A DNA stretch of 19,946 bases from Avibacterium volantium_A (GCF_049366555.1 NZ_JBMMGT010000034.1:1-19946); one strand, 5' to 3'; positions 7,614 to 15,331 are shown, numbered from the stretch's first letter. Notes: a model not told the origin generated them from the sequence alone. Numbers and translations are program-made.

Positions 7614-7642
7614 TTTTTAAGGCGGAAAATCACAAAAAAATG

Positions 7643-7651
7643 ACCGCACTT
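7643..7651 (-). repeat. DNA uptake sequence (USS)
   Basis: A perfect ACCGCACTT 9-mer lies between pyrD and rnm, preceded by an A-rich and followed by a T-rich flank as is usual for USS. Confidence 0.9.
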
Positions 7652-7674
7652 TTTCATTTTGTTTAGGAACAAAA

Positions 7675-8511
7675 ATGCAAAAAATTTATGATTTACATTG
7701 CCATAGCAGTGCATCAGATGGGGTATTAAGCCCTAAAGAGGTGGTGCAACGTGCTTATGATAATCAAGTTTCCGTGCTGGCTTTAACCGATCACGACAGC
7801 GTGGCTGGTTTAGATGAAGCACAAGCGCAGGCAGACTTATTAGGGATCACACTGATTAATGGAGTGGAAATTTCTACTCAATGGGAGAACCGTGCCATTC
7901 ATATTGTGGGGTTAGATTTTGATAAAACTCACCCAAAAATGACCGCACTTTTGCAGCAGCAAGCAGAAAAACGCTTAGAAAGAGCGGTGAAAATTGGTGA
8001 GAAATTAGCGAAGTTAGGGGTTGAAAATGCCTTTGATGGAGCAAAAAAATTTACCCAAGGGGAAGTTACCCGAGCGCACTATGCGCGCTATTTAGTGGAA
8101 ATCGGCAAGGTTTCTAATATTAATCAGGCTTTCAAACGTTATCTAGGGCAAGGGAAGTCAGCTTATGTAAAAGCGGAATGGGTGGATATTCCTAGCGCGA
8201 TTGACATTATTCACCAAGCAGGCGGTGTGGCGGTGTTAGCGCACCCATTGCGCTATACCTTAACCACCAAATGGCTCAAAAAACTGATTGCGGATTTTAC
8301 CCAAAGTGGGGGTGATGCCATTGAGGTTTCTGGCTGCGGACAAACCAAAGATCAACGCTTATTGCTCGCACGCTGGGCGCTTGAACAAGGTTTGCTTGGC
8401 TCTGTCGGGTCGGATTTCCATTTTCCTTGTGGTTGGATTGAACTAGGACGTTCTCTTGAATTGCCAGAAAATGTGCCACCTGTTTGGCAGAAATTTCGCA
8501 CTATTTTGTAA
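7675..8511 (+). CDS. rnm: RNase AM, 5'-3' exoribonuclease of the PHP family (YciV/TrpH)
   Basis: This 278-residue PHP-domain protein matches the YciV/TrpH family, identified in E. coli as RNase AM, which trims the 5' ends of 5S, 16S and 23S rRNA and degrades short RNA. The trinuclear metal site is visible: DLHCHSSASDG (6-16), LTDHDS (38-43), GVEIS (about 63-67), LAHPLRY (about 191-197) and GSDFHF near 245. The start ATG has an AGGAAC ribosome site. A uptake sequence in the coding region (7942-7950) is translated as part of MTALLQ. In many gammaproteobacteria the family lies near trp genes; here its neighbours are pyrD and the aroF-tyrA operon. Confidence 0.92.
   Translation: MQKIYDLHCHSSASDGVLSPKEVVQRAYDNQVSVLALTDHDSVAGLDEAQAQADLLGITLINGVEISTQWENRAIHIVGLDFDKTHPKMTALLQQQAEKRLERAVKIGEKLAKLGVENAFDGAKKFTQGEVTRAHYARYLVEIGKVSNINQAFKRYLGQGKSAYVKAEWVDIPSAIDIIHQAGGVAVLAHPLRYTLTTKWLKKLIADFTQSGGDAIEVSGCGQTKDQRLLLARWALEQGLLGSVGSDFHFPCGWIELGRSLELPENVPPVWQKFRTIL
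7942..7950 (-). repeat. DNA uptake sequence inside rnm
   Basis: A perfect ACCGCACTT lies within the coding frame of rnm. Confidence 0.9.
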
Positions 8512-8549
8512 ATTCCTTGTAAAACAAGTTGAATTTGCTTTGGTTTAAG

Positions 8550-8567
8550 TGTAATTTATGCGTTACA
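8550..8567 (+). promoter_or_regulatory. TyrR box 1 upstream of aroF
   Basis: TGTAAT-N6-GTTACA matches the TyrR consensus TGTAAA-N6-TTTACA at ten of twelve fixed positions, and the two changed bases are complementary so the site stays palindromic. It lies 49-66 bases upstream of the aroF start and overlaps candidate -10 sequences, the arrangement for repression by TyrR with tyrosine. Confidence 0.75.
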
Positions 8568-8572
8568 TTTGT

Positions 8573-8590
8573 TGTATATAAAAATTTACA
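8573..8590 (+). promoter_or_regulatory. TyrR box 2 upstream of aroF
   Basis: TGTATA-N6-TTTACA has one perfect half-site and one degenerate half-site. Its centre is 23 bp from that of box 1, about two helical turns, consistent with cooperative binding of TyrR dimers to a strong and weak box pair. Confidence 0.65.
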
Positions 8591-8615
8591 CTTTAATTTT
8601 GAGTAGGAAAGAAAA

Positions 8616-9680
8616 ATGAACAATGTAAATCACAAAGACAGTATTCATAATGTAAATATTGTTAATGAAAAAGTGCTAATCACGCCAAGTGAACTGAAAG
8701 AAAAATTGCCTTTACCGCAACATTTACGCCATCAAATTGAGCAATCGCGTGCTGATATTGCCAATATCATTCATAAAAAAGATCACCGTTTATTAGTGGT
8801 TATCGGCCCTTGTTCGATTCACGATCCCCTTTCTGCATTGGATTACGCAAAACGTTTGAAAGCTTTATCTGATGAGCTAAAAAACGAGCTGTACATTGTT
8901 ATGCGCGTGTATTTTGAAAAACCGCGTACCACCGTGGGTTGGAAAGGCTTAATTAACGATCCGAAAATTGATGGCAGTTTTGATGTGGAACACGGTTTAC
9001 ACATTGCGCGTGAACTTTTGTTAGAGCTGGCGGAAATGGGCTTGCCACTTGCCACCGAAGCGCTTGATCCGATCACGCCACAATATATGGCAGATTTATT
9101 CAGCTGGTCAGCCATTGGCGCAAGAACCACAGAATCGCAAACTCACCGTGAACTGGCGTCAGGCTTATCAATGGCGGTGGGGTTTAAAAATGGTACGGAC
9201 GGTAGCATTGCCACTGCGATTAATGCGATGAAAGCGTCTGCAATGGGGCATAGCTTTATTGGTATCAACCAGCAAGGGCAGGTGAATTTGCTCAACACCG
9301 CAGGCAATCCAAACGGACATATTATTTTGCGTGGTGGAAAAGCGCCAAATTACCAAGCGGAATTTATTCAACAAGCAGAACAAGAATTACAAAAAGCAGG
9401 CTTAGAACCCGCCATTATGGTGGATTGTAGCCACGGCAACTCGAATAAAGATTACCGCCGTCAGCCGATTGTGGCAGAAGATGTTACACAACAAATCGCT
9501 AATGGCAACCAATCCATTATTGGCGTGATGCTAGAAAGCCATATCAACGCAGGCAACCAAAGTGCTGAACAGCCAGTAAGCGAAATGCAATATGGTGTGT
9601 CAATTACTGATGCTTGCATTGATTGGGAAACTAGCGAGCAATTATTACGTCAAATGGCACAAGCATTGAGCAAAAAATAA
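8616..9680 (+). CDS. aroF: 3-deoxy-7-phosphoheptulonate (DAHP) synthase, AroF-like
   Basis: This enzyme condenses phosphoenolpyruvate and erythrose 4-phosphate to DAHP, the first step of the shikimate pathway. The 354-residue class I sequence has VVIGPCSIHDP (metal-binding Cys at about 66), VMRVYFEKPRTTVGWKGLINDP, SAIGARTTESQTHRELASG, VGFKNGTDGS, HIILRGGKAPNY and VDCSHGNSNKDYRRQP. It resembles the tyrosine-sensitive AroF more than AroG: the N-terminus HNVNIVNEKVLITPSELK, the PLATEALDP segment and the DCSHGNSNKDYRRQP block follow AroF. It is the first gene of an operon with tyrA (41-base gap) and lies behind two TyrR boxes, as in the E. coli tyr operon. The AroF assignment is from remembered sequences; databases may label the same gene aroG. 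Confidence 0.93.
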   Translation: MNNVNHKDSIHNVNIVNEKVLITPSELKEKLPLPQHLRHQIEQSRADIANIIHKKDHRLLVVIGPCSIHDPLSALDYAKRLKALSDELKNELYIVMRVYFEKPRTTVGWKGLINDPKIDGSFDVEHGLHIARELLLELAEMGLPLATEALDPITPQYMADLFSWSAIGARTTESQTHRELASGLSMAVGFKNGTDGSIATAINAMKASAMGHSFIGINQQGQVNLLNTAGNPNGHIILRGGKAPNYQAEFIQQAEQELQKAGLEPAIMVDCSHGNSNKDYRRQPIVAEDVTQQIANGNQSIIGVMLESHINAGNQSAEQPVSEMQYGVSITDACIDWETSEQLLRQMAQALSKK

Positions 9681-9721
9681 CTGGCAAAATCATCAGACTG
9701 TAAAGAAATAAGGACAATAAC

Positions 9722-10846
9722 GTGGACGCACTAAAAGAACTGCGTACAGAAATTGATACACTGGATCAAGAATTATTGCAATTATTCGCAAAACGCTTGG
9801 CATTGGTAAAAAAAGTGGGGGAAATCAAACATCAACACGGCTTACCCATTTATGTGCCAAATCGTGAAGCAGAAATGTTGCAAGCAAGACGGCAAGAAGC
9901 GGAAAAACTTGGCGTACCGCCTGATTTAATCGAAGATGTATTACGCCGTTTAATGCGTGAATCCTACACCAGAGAAAATCAGTTTGGCTTTAAAACCGTT
10001 AATCCTAACATCAAAAAAATTGTGATTGTGGGCGGAAAAGGTAAGCTAGGCGGATTATTCGCACGTTATCTGCAGCTTTCTGGTTATCAAGTAGAAAGTT
10101 TAGGGCGAAACGATTGGGACAACGCCGCGCAGATTTTATCAGGTGCAGATGTGGTTATTGTGTCCGTACCTATCGTAAACACGGTGGAAACCATTGAACG
10201 TCTTGCACCTTATTTAACAGAAAATATGTTGCTCACCGATCTCACCTCGGTGAAAAAAGCGCCACTTGCAAAAATGCTGGAAGTGCATAAAGGCGCAGTA
10301 GTGGGCTTGCACCCAATGTTCGGGCCAGATATTGCAAGTATGGCAAAACAAGTGGTGGTGCGTTGTGATGGGCGTTATCCAGAACGCTATCAATGGCTAT
10401 TAGATCAAATCAGCATTTGGGGCGCGAAAATTTATCAAGTGGACGCCGCTGAACACGATCAAAGTATGACTTACATTCAAGCCTTACGCCACTTTGCCAC
10501 CTTTGCCAACGGGTTGCATTTATCCAAACAACCTGTGGAATTGGCGAAACTGTTAGCCTTATCTTCGCCAATTTACCGCTTAGAACTGGCAATGATCGGA
10601 CGCCTATTCGCCCAAGACGGCGCATTATACGCGGATATTATTATGGATAAACCAGAAAACCTTGAAGTGATCGAAAGCCTAAAACAAAGCTATGAAGAAA
10701 GCCTAAAATTCTTTGAGCAAGGAGATAAACAAGGTTTTATCCAAGCTTTCGAGCAAGTACGCGATTGGTTTGGCGATTATTCTGAACAATTCTTAAAAGA
10801 AAGCCGCCAATTATTGCAGCAGGCGAATGATTATCGCGAACATTAG
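9722..10846 (+). CDS. tyrA: Bifunctional chorismate mutase / prephenate dehydrogenase (T-protein)
   Basis: TyrA converts chorismate to prephenate and then to 4-hydroxyphenylpyruvate with NAD, for tyrosine. The 374-residue protein has the AroQ-type mutase domain at 1-90 (RTEIDTLDQELLQLFAKRLALV, ending DVLRRLMRESYTREN). The dehydrogenase domain follows, with the nucleotide-binding loop VIVGGKGKLGGLF (101-113), LHPMFGPD with the catalytic His at about 197, and QALRHFATFANGLHL. The start is GTG, supported by an AGGA box seven bases upstream and by alignment with E. coli TyrA; no ATG is nearby. It is co-transcribed with aroF and both are expected to be under TyrR. Confidence 0.96.
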   Translation: MDALKELRTEIDTLDQELLQLFAKRLALVKKVGEIKHQHGLPIYVPNREAEMLQARRQEAEKLGVPPDLIEDVLRRLMRESYTRENQFGFKTVNPNIKKIVIVGGKGKLGGLFARYLQLSGYQVESLGRNDWDNAAQILSGADVVIVSVPIVNTVETIERLAPYLTENMLLTDLTSVKKAPLAKMLEVHKGAVVGLHPMFGPDIASMAKQVVVRCDGRYPERYQWLLDQISIWGAKIYQVDAAEHDQSMTYIQALRHFATFANGLHLSKQPVELAKLLALSSPIYRLELAMIGRLFAQDGALYADIIMDKPENLEVIESLKQSYEESLKFFEQGDKQGFIQAFEQVRDWFGDYSEQFLKESRQLLQQANDYREH

Positions 10847-10851
10847 TGAAG

Positions 10852-10874
10852 AACAAGTGAAAGGCTTGTTTTTA
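10852..10874 (+). terminator. tyrA terminator, proximal hairpin
   Basis: AACAAG (10852-10857) and CTTGTT (10865-10870) enclose a seven-base loop and are followed by TTTAT, just past the tyrA stop. Confidence 0.6.
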
Positions 10875-10876
10875 TC

Positions 10877-10914
10877 AGTGCGGTGGAAAATTTGAAAATT
10901 TTTTACCGCACTTT
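10877..10914 (+). terminator. tyrA terminator, distal USS-pair hairpin
   Basis: AGTGCGGT (10877-10884) and ACCGCACTT (10905-10913) form an inverted pair around an A/T-rich segment that can also pair (AAAATTT/AAATTTT). The first arm lacks the leading A of the 9-mer and the second is perfect. Confidence 0.6.
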
Positions 10915-10929
10915 AAATCTGAATAAATA

Positions 10930-10945
10930 TTTGATTAAGCTCACA
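10930..10945 (+). promoter_or_regulatory. CRP-like site upstream of cdd
   Basis: TTTGA-N6-TCACA matches the CRP core TGTGA-N6-TCACA with one half-site perfect and one mismatch in the other. Its centre (10937.5) is about 60 bases upstream of the start point implied by a TATGAT -10 box at 10985-10990, the class I activator position. That promoter lacks a good -35, as expected for CRP dependence. Confidence 0.5.
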
Positions 10946-11023
10946 AAATTAACTTTTCTTTAAGATTTTTCCTCTATTCTGCACTATGATAGCGAGAGTT
11001 TTAGCTTGAAAGGAGAAAGCAGT

Positions 11024-11935
11024 ATGAAAAATCATCTTCAGCAACACATTTCAGATCGCATTCAGCAATCATTGGGATTATTAGAAAATCAACAACTCGC
11101 CCAAGATTTATGGCATATTCTTGCAGAACAGCATTTCCAAGGCTTTTTACCGCAGTTTGTGGTGAATCATCTTTGCGAAAAATATCAATTAATCGCCAAA
11201 GACTTCGCCTTACTTTTATTGCCGATTAGTGCAAGTTATGCCAATCCTACGATTTCTCATTTTAGCGTAGGCGCGGTGGTTACAGGTGAAAGCGGCAGCC
11301 TTTATTTCGGGGCAAACCAAGAGTTTTGTGCTACCAATATTCAACAAACTATTCATGCGGAACAAAGTGCGATTTCTCACGCGTGGATGCGTGGCGAACG
11401 GAAATTGACTGACGTAACGGTAAATTATACCCCGTGCGGACATTGCCGTCAGTTTATGAATGAATTAAATAGTGCAGAAACCCTGCATATTCATTTGCCG
11501 CATAGCCAAAATAATTTGCTGCACAAATATTTGCCAGATTCTTTTGGTCCAAAAGACTTGGATATTACTTGCCGATTATTTGATGAACGCCATAATGGTT
11601 TAAATTATTCTACAGAAGATCCCGTTATTTTGGCAGCGCTAAATGCAGCCAACCAAGCTCACGCGCCTTATTCACAAAGCTATTCAGGCGTTGCCATTCA
11701 GCTTCAAGATCAGCAAATTTTTTCTGGTCGCTATGCTGAAAATGCGGCATTCAACCCAACCTTGCCTGCCTTACAAGTGGCATTAAATTATTTATTATTA
11801 AGTGGCAATGAGGTGGAAAATATTCAGCGCGTAGTGATGGTTGAACAGCCTTTAACCCTTTCTTATCAAAAAATGGCAGAAGAATTATTGGCTTATTTGG
11901 GAGAGGTGAAATTGGAATATATTTTGCTGTCTTAG
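11024..11935 (+). CDS. cdd: Cytidine deaminase
   Basis: Cdd deaminates cytidine and deoxycytidine to uridine and deoxyuridine in pyrimidine salvage. The 303-residue protein is of the long E. coli type with a catalytic domain and a degenerate C-terminal copy. The zinc-site residues are TIHAEQ (His at about 111, catalytic Glu at about 113) and PCGHC (Cys 138 and 141). FGANQEF and GPKDLDI are also conserved. ATG 11024 is chosen because AAAGGAGA lies eight bases upstream; an upstream TTG at 11006 would put the ribosome site inside the gene. The gene stands alone between two terminators, downstream of a CRP-like site. Confidence 0.96.
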   Translation: MKNHLQQHISDRIQQSLGLLENQQLAQDLWHILAEQHFQGFLPQFVVNHLCEKYQLIAKDFALLLLPISASYANPTISHFSVGAVVTGESGSLYFGANQEFCATNIQQTIHAEQSAISHAWMRGERKLTDVTVNYTPCGHCRQFMNELNSAETLHIHLPHSQNNLLHKYLPDSFGPKDLDITCRLFDERHNGLNYSTEDPVILAALNAANQAHAPYSQSYSGVAIQLQDQQIFSGRYAENAAFNPTLPALQVALNYLLLSGNEVENIQRVVMVEQPLTLSYQKMAEELLAYLGEVKLEYILLS

Positions 11936-11944
11936 CGATAGAAC

Positions 11945-11970
11945 AACGGTCTAATTCAGACCGTTTTTTT
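11945..11970 (+). terminator. cdd terminator
   Basis: An eight-bp perfect stem AACGGTCT / AGACCGTT with a five-base loop is followed by TTTTT, ten bases after the cdd stop. It lies between the convergent cdd and kdsC genes. Confidence 0.9.
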
Positions 11971-11973
11971 ATT

Positions 11974-12522
11974 TTACTGCGCCATATTTTCTACGGTTTT
12001 AAGGAAACCTTGTGCGGTGGCAAAAGCGTCACTCTTGCCTTGCGCGCGCATAATCATATCGGACATTTCACGAAATGCGCCTTGTCCGCCGTGGCGTTGT
12101 AGCACATAGTCGGCACAATCTTGTACATAATCCATCGCATCGCCTACGGCAAAGGATAATCCACATACCGCGAAAGCGGGTAGATCCACGCTATCATCGC
12201 CGATAAATGCGGTTTCTTCAGGGCTTACGCCAGCTTGTTTCATTAATTCAAAACAGGCGCTTTCTTTTTCTAATTTGCCTAAAAAGAACAGTTTAATCCC
12301 AAGATCGGCAATGCGCTTGCGTAAAATAGGGGAATCTCGCCCTGAAAGCACGGCAACTTGCACGTCATTTTCCATTAACATACGAATGCCCAATCCATCA
12401 CGAACGTGGAAACTTTTGAACGCTTCGCCGTTGGCGTCATAGTGGAGTAAACCGTCTGTGAGTACACCGTCCACATCGGTGATCACGAGTTTGATATTTT
12501 GTAATTGTTCGTTTGAAATCAT
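11974..12522 (-). CDS. kdsC: 3-deoxy-D-manno-octulosonate 8-phosphate phosphatase KdsC
   Basis: KdsC removes phosphate from Kdo-8-phosphate to give Kdo for the inner core of lipopolysaccharide. The 182-residue haloacid-dehalogenase-type protein has DVDGVLTDG with the nucleophile and general-acid Asp at about 16 and 18, the loop SGRDSP, a conserved Lys in the GKLEKE segment, and FIGDDSVDLP. It is the C0 (capless) tetrameric type. ATG 12522 is preferred to an upstream in-frame TTG at 12543 that would overlap kdsD; the ATG is only four bases past the kdsD stop, so the two are probably translationally coupled. The lptCAB genes that often follow in other gammaproteobacteria are not here; cdd converges instead. 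Confidence 0.95.
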   Translation of the reverse strand: MISNEQLQNIKLVITDVDGVLTDGLLHYDANGEAFKSFHVRDGLGIRMLMENDVQVAVLSGRDSPILRKRIADLGIKLFFLGKLEKESACFELMKQAGVSPEETAFIGDDSVDLPAFAVCGLSFAVGDAMDYVQDCADYVLQRHGGQGAFREMSDMIMRAQGKSDAFATAQGFLKTVENMAQ

Positions 12523-12526
12523 AGTA

Positions 12527-13462
12527 TTAGCTCGAAAATTCAATTAACCCCACCACGTTTTTAGCGTCATCTAACACGATTAATGAATGAATTTTGTTTT
12601 CTTTCATAAAGTTTTCCGCTTCCGCTAAATAGCAATTTGCATTGATGGTTTTAGGTTGAGAAGTCATTAATTCTTGCGCGGTTTTGCTGAGTGCGTCCGC
12701 GCCATTGCGGGTGAGTGTTCGGCGAATATCGCCATCGGTGATAATGCCTTTTAATTCATTGTCTTGCATAACAATCGCCACGCCCATACGCCCCTCATTC
12801 ATAATGGTTAAACAATCTGTAAATGAGGTAGTGAGCTGTGCGATTGGCAATTTGGTTTGCATTTGATCTTTCACGCGGGATAACAAGCGTTTGCCTAAAC
12901 TTCCGCCTGGGTGATATTTGGCAAAATCTTCAGGTTGGAAATTTCTTGCGGTGATGAGCGCAACGGCAAGGGCATCGCTCAAGGCAAGGGTAACCAGTGC
13001 CGAGGTGGTGGGCGCAAGGTTATTCGGGCAGACTTCCCGTTCCACCGTAATATCCAGCACATAGTCAGCGTGTTTTGCAAGGGTAGATTGCTTATTACTG
13101 GTTAAAGCGATGATTTTATTACCAAAATTCTTTAAACTTGGGAGCAGTTTATTCACATCATCGGTTTCGCCGCTGTATGAAATCAACATCACAATATCAA
13201 TGGGCTTGAGCATTCCCAAATCGCCGTGAAAGGCTTCTGTCGGGTGTAGGAAAAAACTTGGTGTGCCAGTGGAAGCAAAGGTCGCCACCATTTTCTTACC
13301 AATCAGACCTGATTTACCAATTCCGCCCACCACTAAGCGCCCTTCGCAATTTAGAATTAATTCCACCACTTGGTTGAATTGCTCATCTAAACGCTGGCTT
13401 AGTTGTAGCAAGGCTTTTTGTTCCACCGCAAGGGTGTCTTGTGCGATTTTGAGATAATCCAT
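12527..13462 (-). CDS. kdsD: Arabinose 5-phosphate isomerase KdsD (SIS plus two CBS domains)
   Basis: KdsD interconverts ribulose 5-phosphate and arabinose 5-phosphate, the first step toward Kdo. The 311-residue protein has an N-terminal sugar-isomerase (SIS) domain with GGIGKSG (about 46-52), LHPTEAFHGDLGM, SYSGETDDV and the C-terminal end of the fold AKYHPGGSLGKRLL. A CBS pair follows (about 200-311: MNEGRMGVAIVMQDNELKGIITDGDIRR and NKIHSLIVLDDAKNVVGLIEF). ATG 13462 has a strong AAGGGG ribosome site; the longer in-frame reading to 13486 would bury it. It is the first gene of the kdsD-kdsC pair. KpsF and GutQ are paralogues; linkage to kdsC supports KdsD. Confidence 0.94.
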   Translation of the reverse strand: MDYLKIAQDTLAVEQKALLQLSQRLDEQFNQVVELILNCEGRLVVGGIGKSGLIGKKMVATFASTGTPSFFLHPTEAFHGDLGMLKPIDIVMLISYSGETDDVNKLLPSLKNFGNKIIALTSNKQSTLAKHADYVLDITVEREVCPNNLAPTTSALVTLALSDALAVALITARNFQPEDFAKYHPGGSLGKRLLSRVKDQMQTKLPIAQLTTSFTDCLTIMNEGRMGVAIVMQDNELKGIITDGDIRRTLTRNGADALSKTAQELMTSQPKTINANCYLAEAENFMKENKIHSLIVLDDAKNVVGLIEFSS

Positions 13463-13486
13463 TGTTGCCCCTTTTATATTCAGCAA

Positions 13487-13495
13487 AAGTGCGGT
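13487..13495 (+). repeat. DNA uptake sequence
   Basis: A perfect AAGTGCGGT lies 25 bases upstream of kdsD in the gap to rnpB. Confidence 0.9.
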
Positions 13496-13547
13496 TATTT
13501 TAGCGTAAGTTTTTTGCGAACTCTAGCAGTCATTTTTCTGAGTTTTC

Positions 13548-13575
13548 TTGCATTTGTTTGATATTCCGTTATACT
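13548..13575 (+). promoter_or_regulatory. rnpB promoter
   Basis: TTGCAT (13548-13553) and TATACT (13570-13575) are 16 bases apart, and the -10 box ends eight bases before the first paired base of the RNase P RNA. Confidence 0.75.
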
Positions 13576-13582
13576 CTCGCCC

Positions 13583-13972
<390 letters not shown>

Positions 13973-13980
13973 AATAAAAT

Positions 13981-14008
13981 AGCCTCCAGATTTGGAGGCT
14001 TATTTTTT
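13981..14008 (+). terminator. rnpB terminator
   Basis: AGCCTCCA (13981-13988) and TGGAGGCT (13993-14000) form a perfect eight-bp stem with a four-base loop, followed by TATTTTTT. Confidence 0.9.
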
Positions 14009-14093
14009 GCCTGAATTTAGTCTAAACAGACGTTTGAAAAATACCGTAAAATCCCACCGTACTTTCAATTTCATCATCATTGTATAGAGAGAA

Positions 14094-14102
14094 AAGTGCG
14101 GT
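14094..14102 (+). repeat. DNA uptake sequence at the 3' end of matP
   Basis: A perfect AAGTGCGGT abuts the matP stop codon in the gap to rnpB. Confidence 0.9.
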
Positions 14103-14552
14103 CTATTTTTTCAATAAATCCTTCAACCCCTCTTTCATTGCCGACATTTGATGCTCATAGGCAGCTTTGCTTTCTCGCTCATCAATCATATAAGTGATGG
14201 TTTCAGACAGGGTCATTTTCATTTTCTTCGCATATCTTGATAAGCGCAACCAAACAGAATATTCCAAATCAATGGATTTTTTCTTGGTGGTTTGCTTTTC
14301 CGCATTGAAAAAACGCTTACGCCGCGCACGAATCGCTTGGTCTAATTTCACCACTAAATTAGGTGAAAGATGAGTTTTCACCCATTCTTCTATTTCTGTC
14401 GCATTATTTTGTGTGGCAATTAAACGGCGCACCATTTCTTGTTGCAAACTGCGCTCTTCATAACGCGTAATTTGCTCCCCTTCACGGGCTTTTTTGGTTA
14501 AATAGAGCCATTTCCAATGTGCTTCTTGATTTTCTAGCTTTTGGTATTTCAT
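14103..14552 (-). CDS. matP: Macrodomain Ter protein MatP
   Basis: MatP organises the chromosome terminus by binding scattered matS sites, and in E. coli links the region to the divisome through ZapB. The 149-residue protein aligns end to end with E. coli MatP (YcbG). It has an N-terminal four-helix part (MKYQKLENQEAHWKWLYLTKKAREGEQITRYE...), the basic hinge RARRKRFFNAE (75-85), and a ribbon-helix-helix DNA-binding fold at about 91-128. In the fold the strand is KKKSIDLEYSV and the helices are VWLRLSRYAKK and LSETITYMIDE. A C-terminal coiled coil ends LKDLLKK. The start has a GAGGAAA ribosome site. A matS-like palindrome lies 19-31 bases upstream of the start. As in E. coli the gene is divergent from the Lon-like gene, but a toxin-antitoxin pair now sits between them. 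Confidence 0.95.
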   Translation of the reverse strand: MKYQKLENQEAHWKWLYLTKKAREGEQITRYEERSLQQEMVRRLIATQNNATEIEEWVKTHLSPNLVVKLDQAIRARRKRFFNAEKQTTKKKSIDLEYSVWLRLSRYAKKMKMTLSETITYMIDERESKAAYEHQMSAMKEGLKDLLKK

Positions 14553-14570
14553 CGTATTTCCTCAAACTCC

Positions 14571-14583
14571 GTTACGGGGTAAC
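14571..14583. promoter_or_regulatory. matS-like palindrome GTTAC-GGG-GTAAC upstream of matP
   Basis: This third GTTAC-N3-GTAAC palindrome lies in the leader or promoter of matP, just downstream of a TATACA that could be its -10 box (14591-14586 on the minus strand). It is the only non-coding copy. Its centre GGG departs from the RNY rule at one position. The position suggests autoregulation by MatP. Confidence 0.5.
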
Positions 14584-14679
14584 TCTGTATAAGTTTACGC
14601 TGTTCCGATTTTTTTTGCGAGTAAATTTTGTTTTGGGTGATAAATTCGTCTAACCGCGATATTTTTAGCGATATTTATA

Positions 14680-14705
14680 AAGTGCGGTGGAATTTCACCA
14701 CACTT
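14680..14705 (-). terminator. Hairpin after higA, from one USS and a near-copy
   Basis: AAGTGCGGTG (14680-14689) and CACCACACTT (14696-14705) pair with one internal mismatch around a six-base loop. The left arm is a perfect uptake sequence; the right arm has one substitution. It begins three bases past the higA stop codon, so it probably ends the higBA transcript, although the minus-strand T tract is weak. Confidence 0.55.
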
Positions 14706-14707
14706 TT

Positions 14708-15004
14708 TCAAGCAAATTGATAAGGGATAATATGGCTTAAATCTTCGTTAATGATTGAACGAGTTTGTTCTGTGTCATAATGTGATTGCATATTAAGCCA
14801 GCTTTGTGCATCTGTGCCAAAGAATGTTGCCAAGCGCAATGCGGTATCGGGAGTAATGGAACGTTTGCCTTTGACAATTTCATTAATTCTGCGAGGTGGG
14901 ACAGAAATCGCTTTTGCCAGTGCGTATTGGCTAATGCCAAGTGGTTTTAGCCAATCTTCTAATAAAATCTCACCGGGGTGGGAGAGAGGAATTTCTCTAA
15001 TCAT
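14708..15004 (-). CDS. higA: HigA-type antitoxin (XRE helix-turn-helix)
   Basis: This 98-residue protein neutralises the upstream toxin and represses its own operon. It starts with the HigA/VapI family lead IPLSHPGEILLEDWLKPLGIS. A Cro/C1-type helix-turn-helix follows (about 24-70: ISQYALAKAISVPPRRINEIVKGKRSITPDTALRLATFFGT) and then the QSWLNMQSHYD tail. Its ATG is 17 bases after the toxin stop with an AAGGAT ribosome site. Toxin-first order is typical of higBA. Two palindromes upstream of the toxin gene are likely targets. Confidence 0.92.
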   Translation of the reverse strand: MIREIPLSHPGEILLEDWLKPLGISQYALAKAISVPPRRINEIVKGKRSITPDTALRLATFFGTDAQSWLNMQSHYDTEQTRSIINEDLSHIIPYQFA

Positions 15005-15021
15005 AATCAGTTATCCTTAAT

Positions 15022-15300
15022 TTAGTGGTAATCCACAATTTCAACATCAGCAGCGTGCCCATTTAACCAAGTAAAACAAATTCGCCACTGATCGTTAATT
15101 CGAATGCTGTATTGCCCTTTTCGATCACCAGAAAGCTGTTCTAAATGATTTCCAGGAGGAATTTTTAAAAAGTTAAGCTCTGTTGCCGCATTGAGTTGTT
15201 GAAGTTTTCTCATTGCGACTTTTTCAAATGGGATAAAACGCCGTATTCGTTTACCTTCAAAAAATGCTTGGGTTTCTTTACAGGAAAAATGGGTAATCAT
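15022..15300 (-). CDS. higB: HigB-type toxin (RelE superfamily mRNA interferase)
   Basis: HigB toxins cleave mRNA on translating ribosomes. The 92-residue protein has the short HigB signature: an N-terminal CKETQAFFEGKRIRRF, a helix KVAMRKLQQLNAATELNFLK, then PPGNHLEQLSGDRKGQYSIRINDQWRICFTW and a C-terminal VEIVDYH. The basic and aromatic residues of this last block form the RNase site in relatives. Its start is preceded by AAAGG eleven bases away, a box that overlaps one of the palindromic operators. No frameshift or stop is seen, so the module appears intact. Confidence 0.92.
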   Translation of the reverse strand: MITHFSCKETQAFFEGKRIRRFIPFEKVAMRKLQQLNAATELNFLKIPPGNHLEQLSGDRKGQYSIRINDQWRICFTWLNGHAADVEIVDYH

Positions 15301-15306
15301 AAATAA

Positions 15307-15321
15307 TAACGCCTTTCGTTA
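15307..15321. promoter_or_regulatory. higBA operator 1 (TAACG-N5-CGTTA)
   Basis: A perfect palindrome with five-base arms lies between the likely start point and the higB start codon; its spacer CCTTT is the complement of the AAAGG ribosome site. Confidence 0.6.
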
Positions 15322-15331
15322 ATATCACATA

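Noticed and set aside
8516..8528. CTTGT-AAA-ACAAG hairpin after rnm
   Set aside because: Only five base pairs with a three-base loop and no T run; too weak to call a terminator.
11006..11023. TTG start six codons upstream for cdd
   Set aside because: It would place the AAAGGAGA ribosome site inside the gene; the ATG at 11024 fits both the site and the family.
12523..12543. TTG start for kdsC overlapping the end of kdsD
   Set aside because: The ATG at 12522 aligns with the family start; the extra residues come from the kdsD 3' end.
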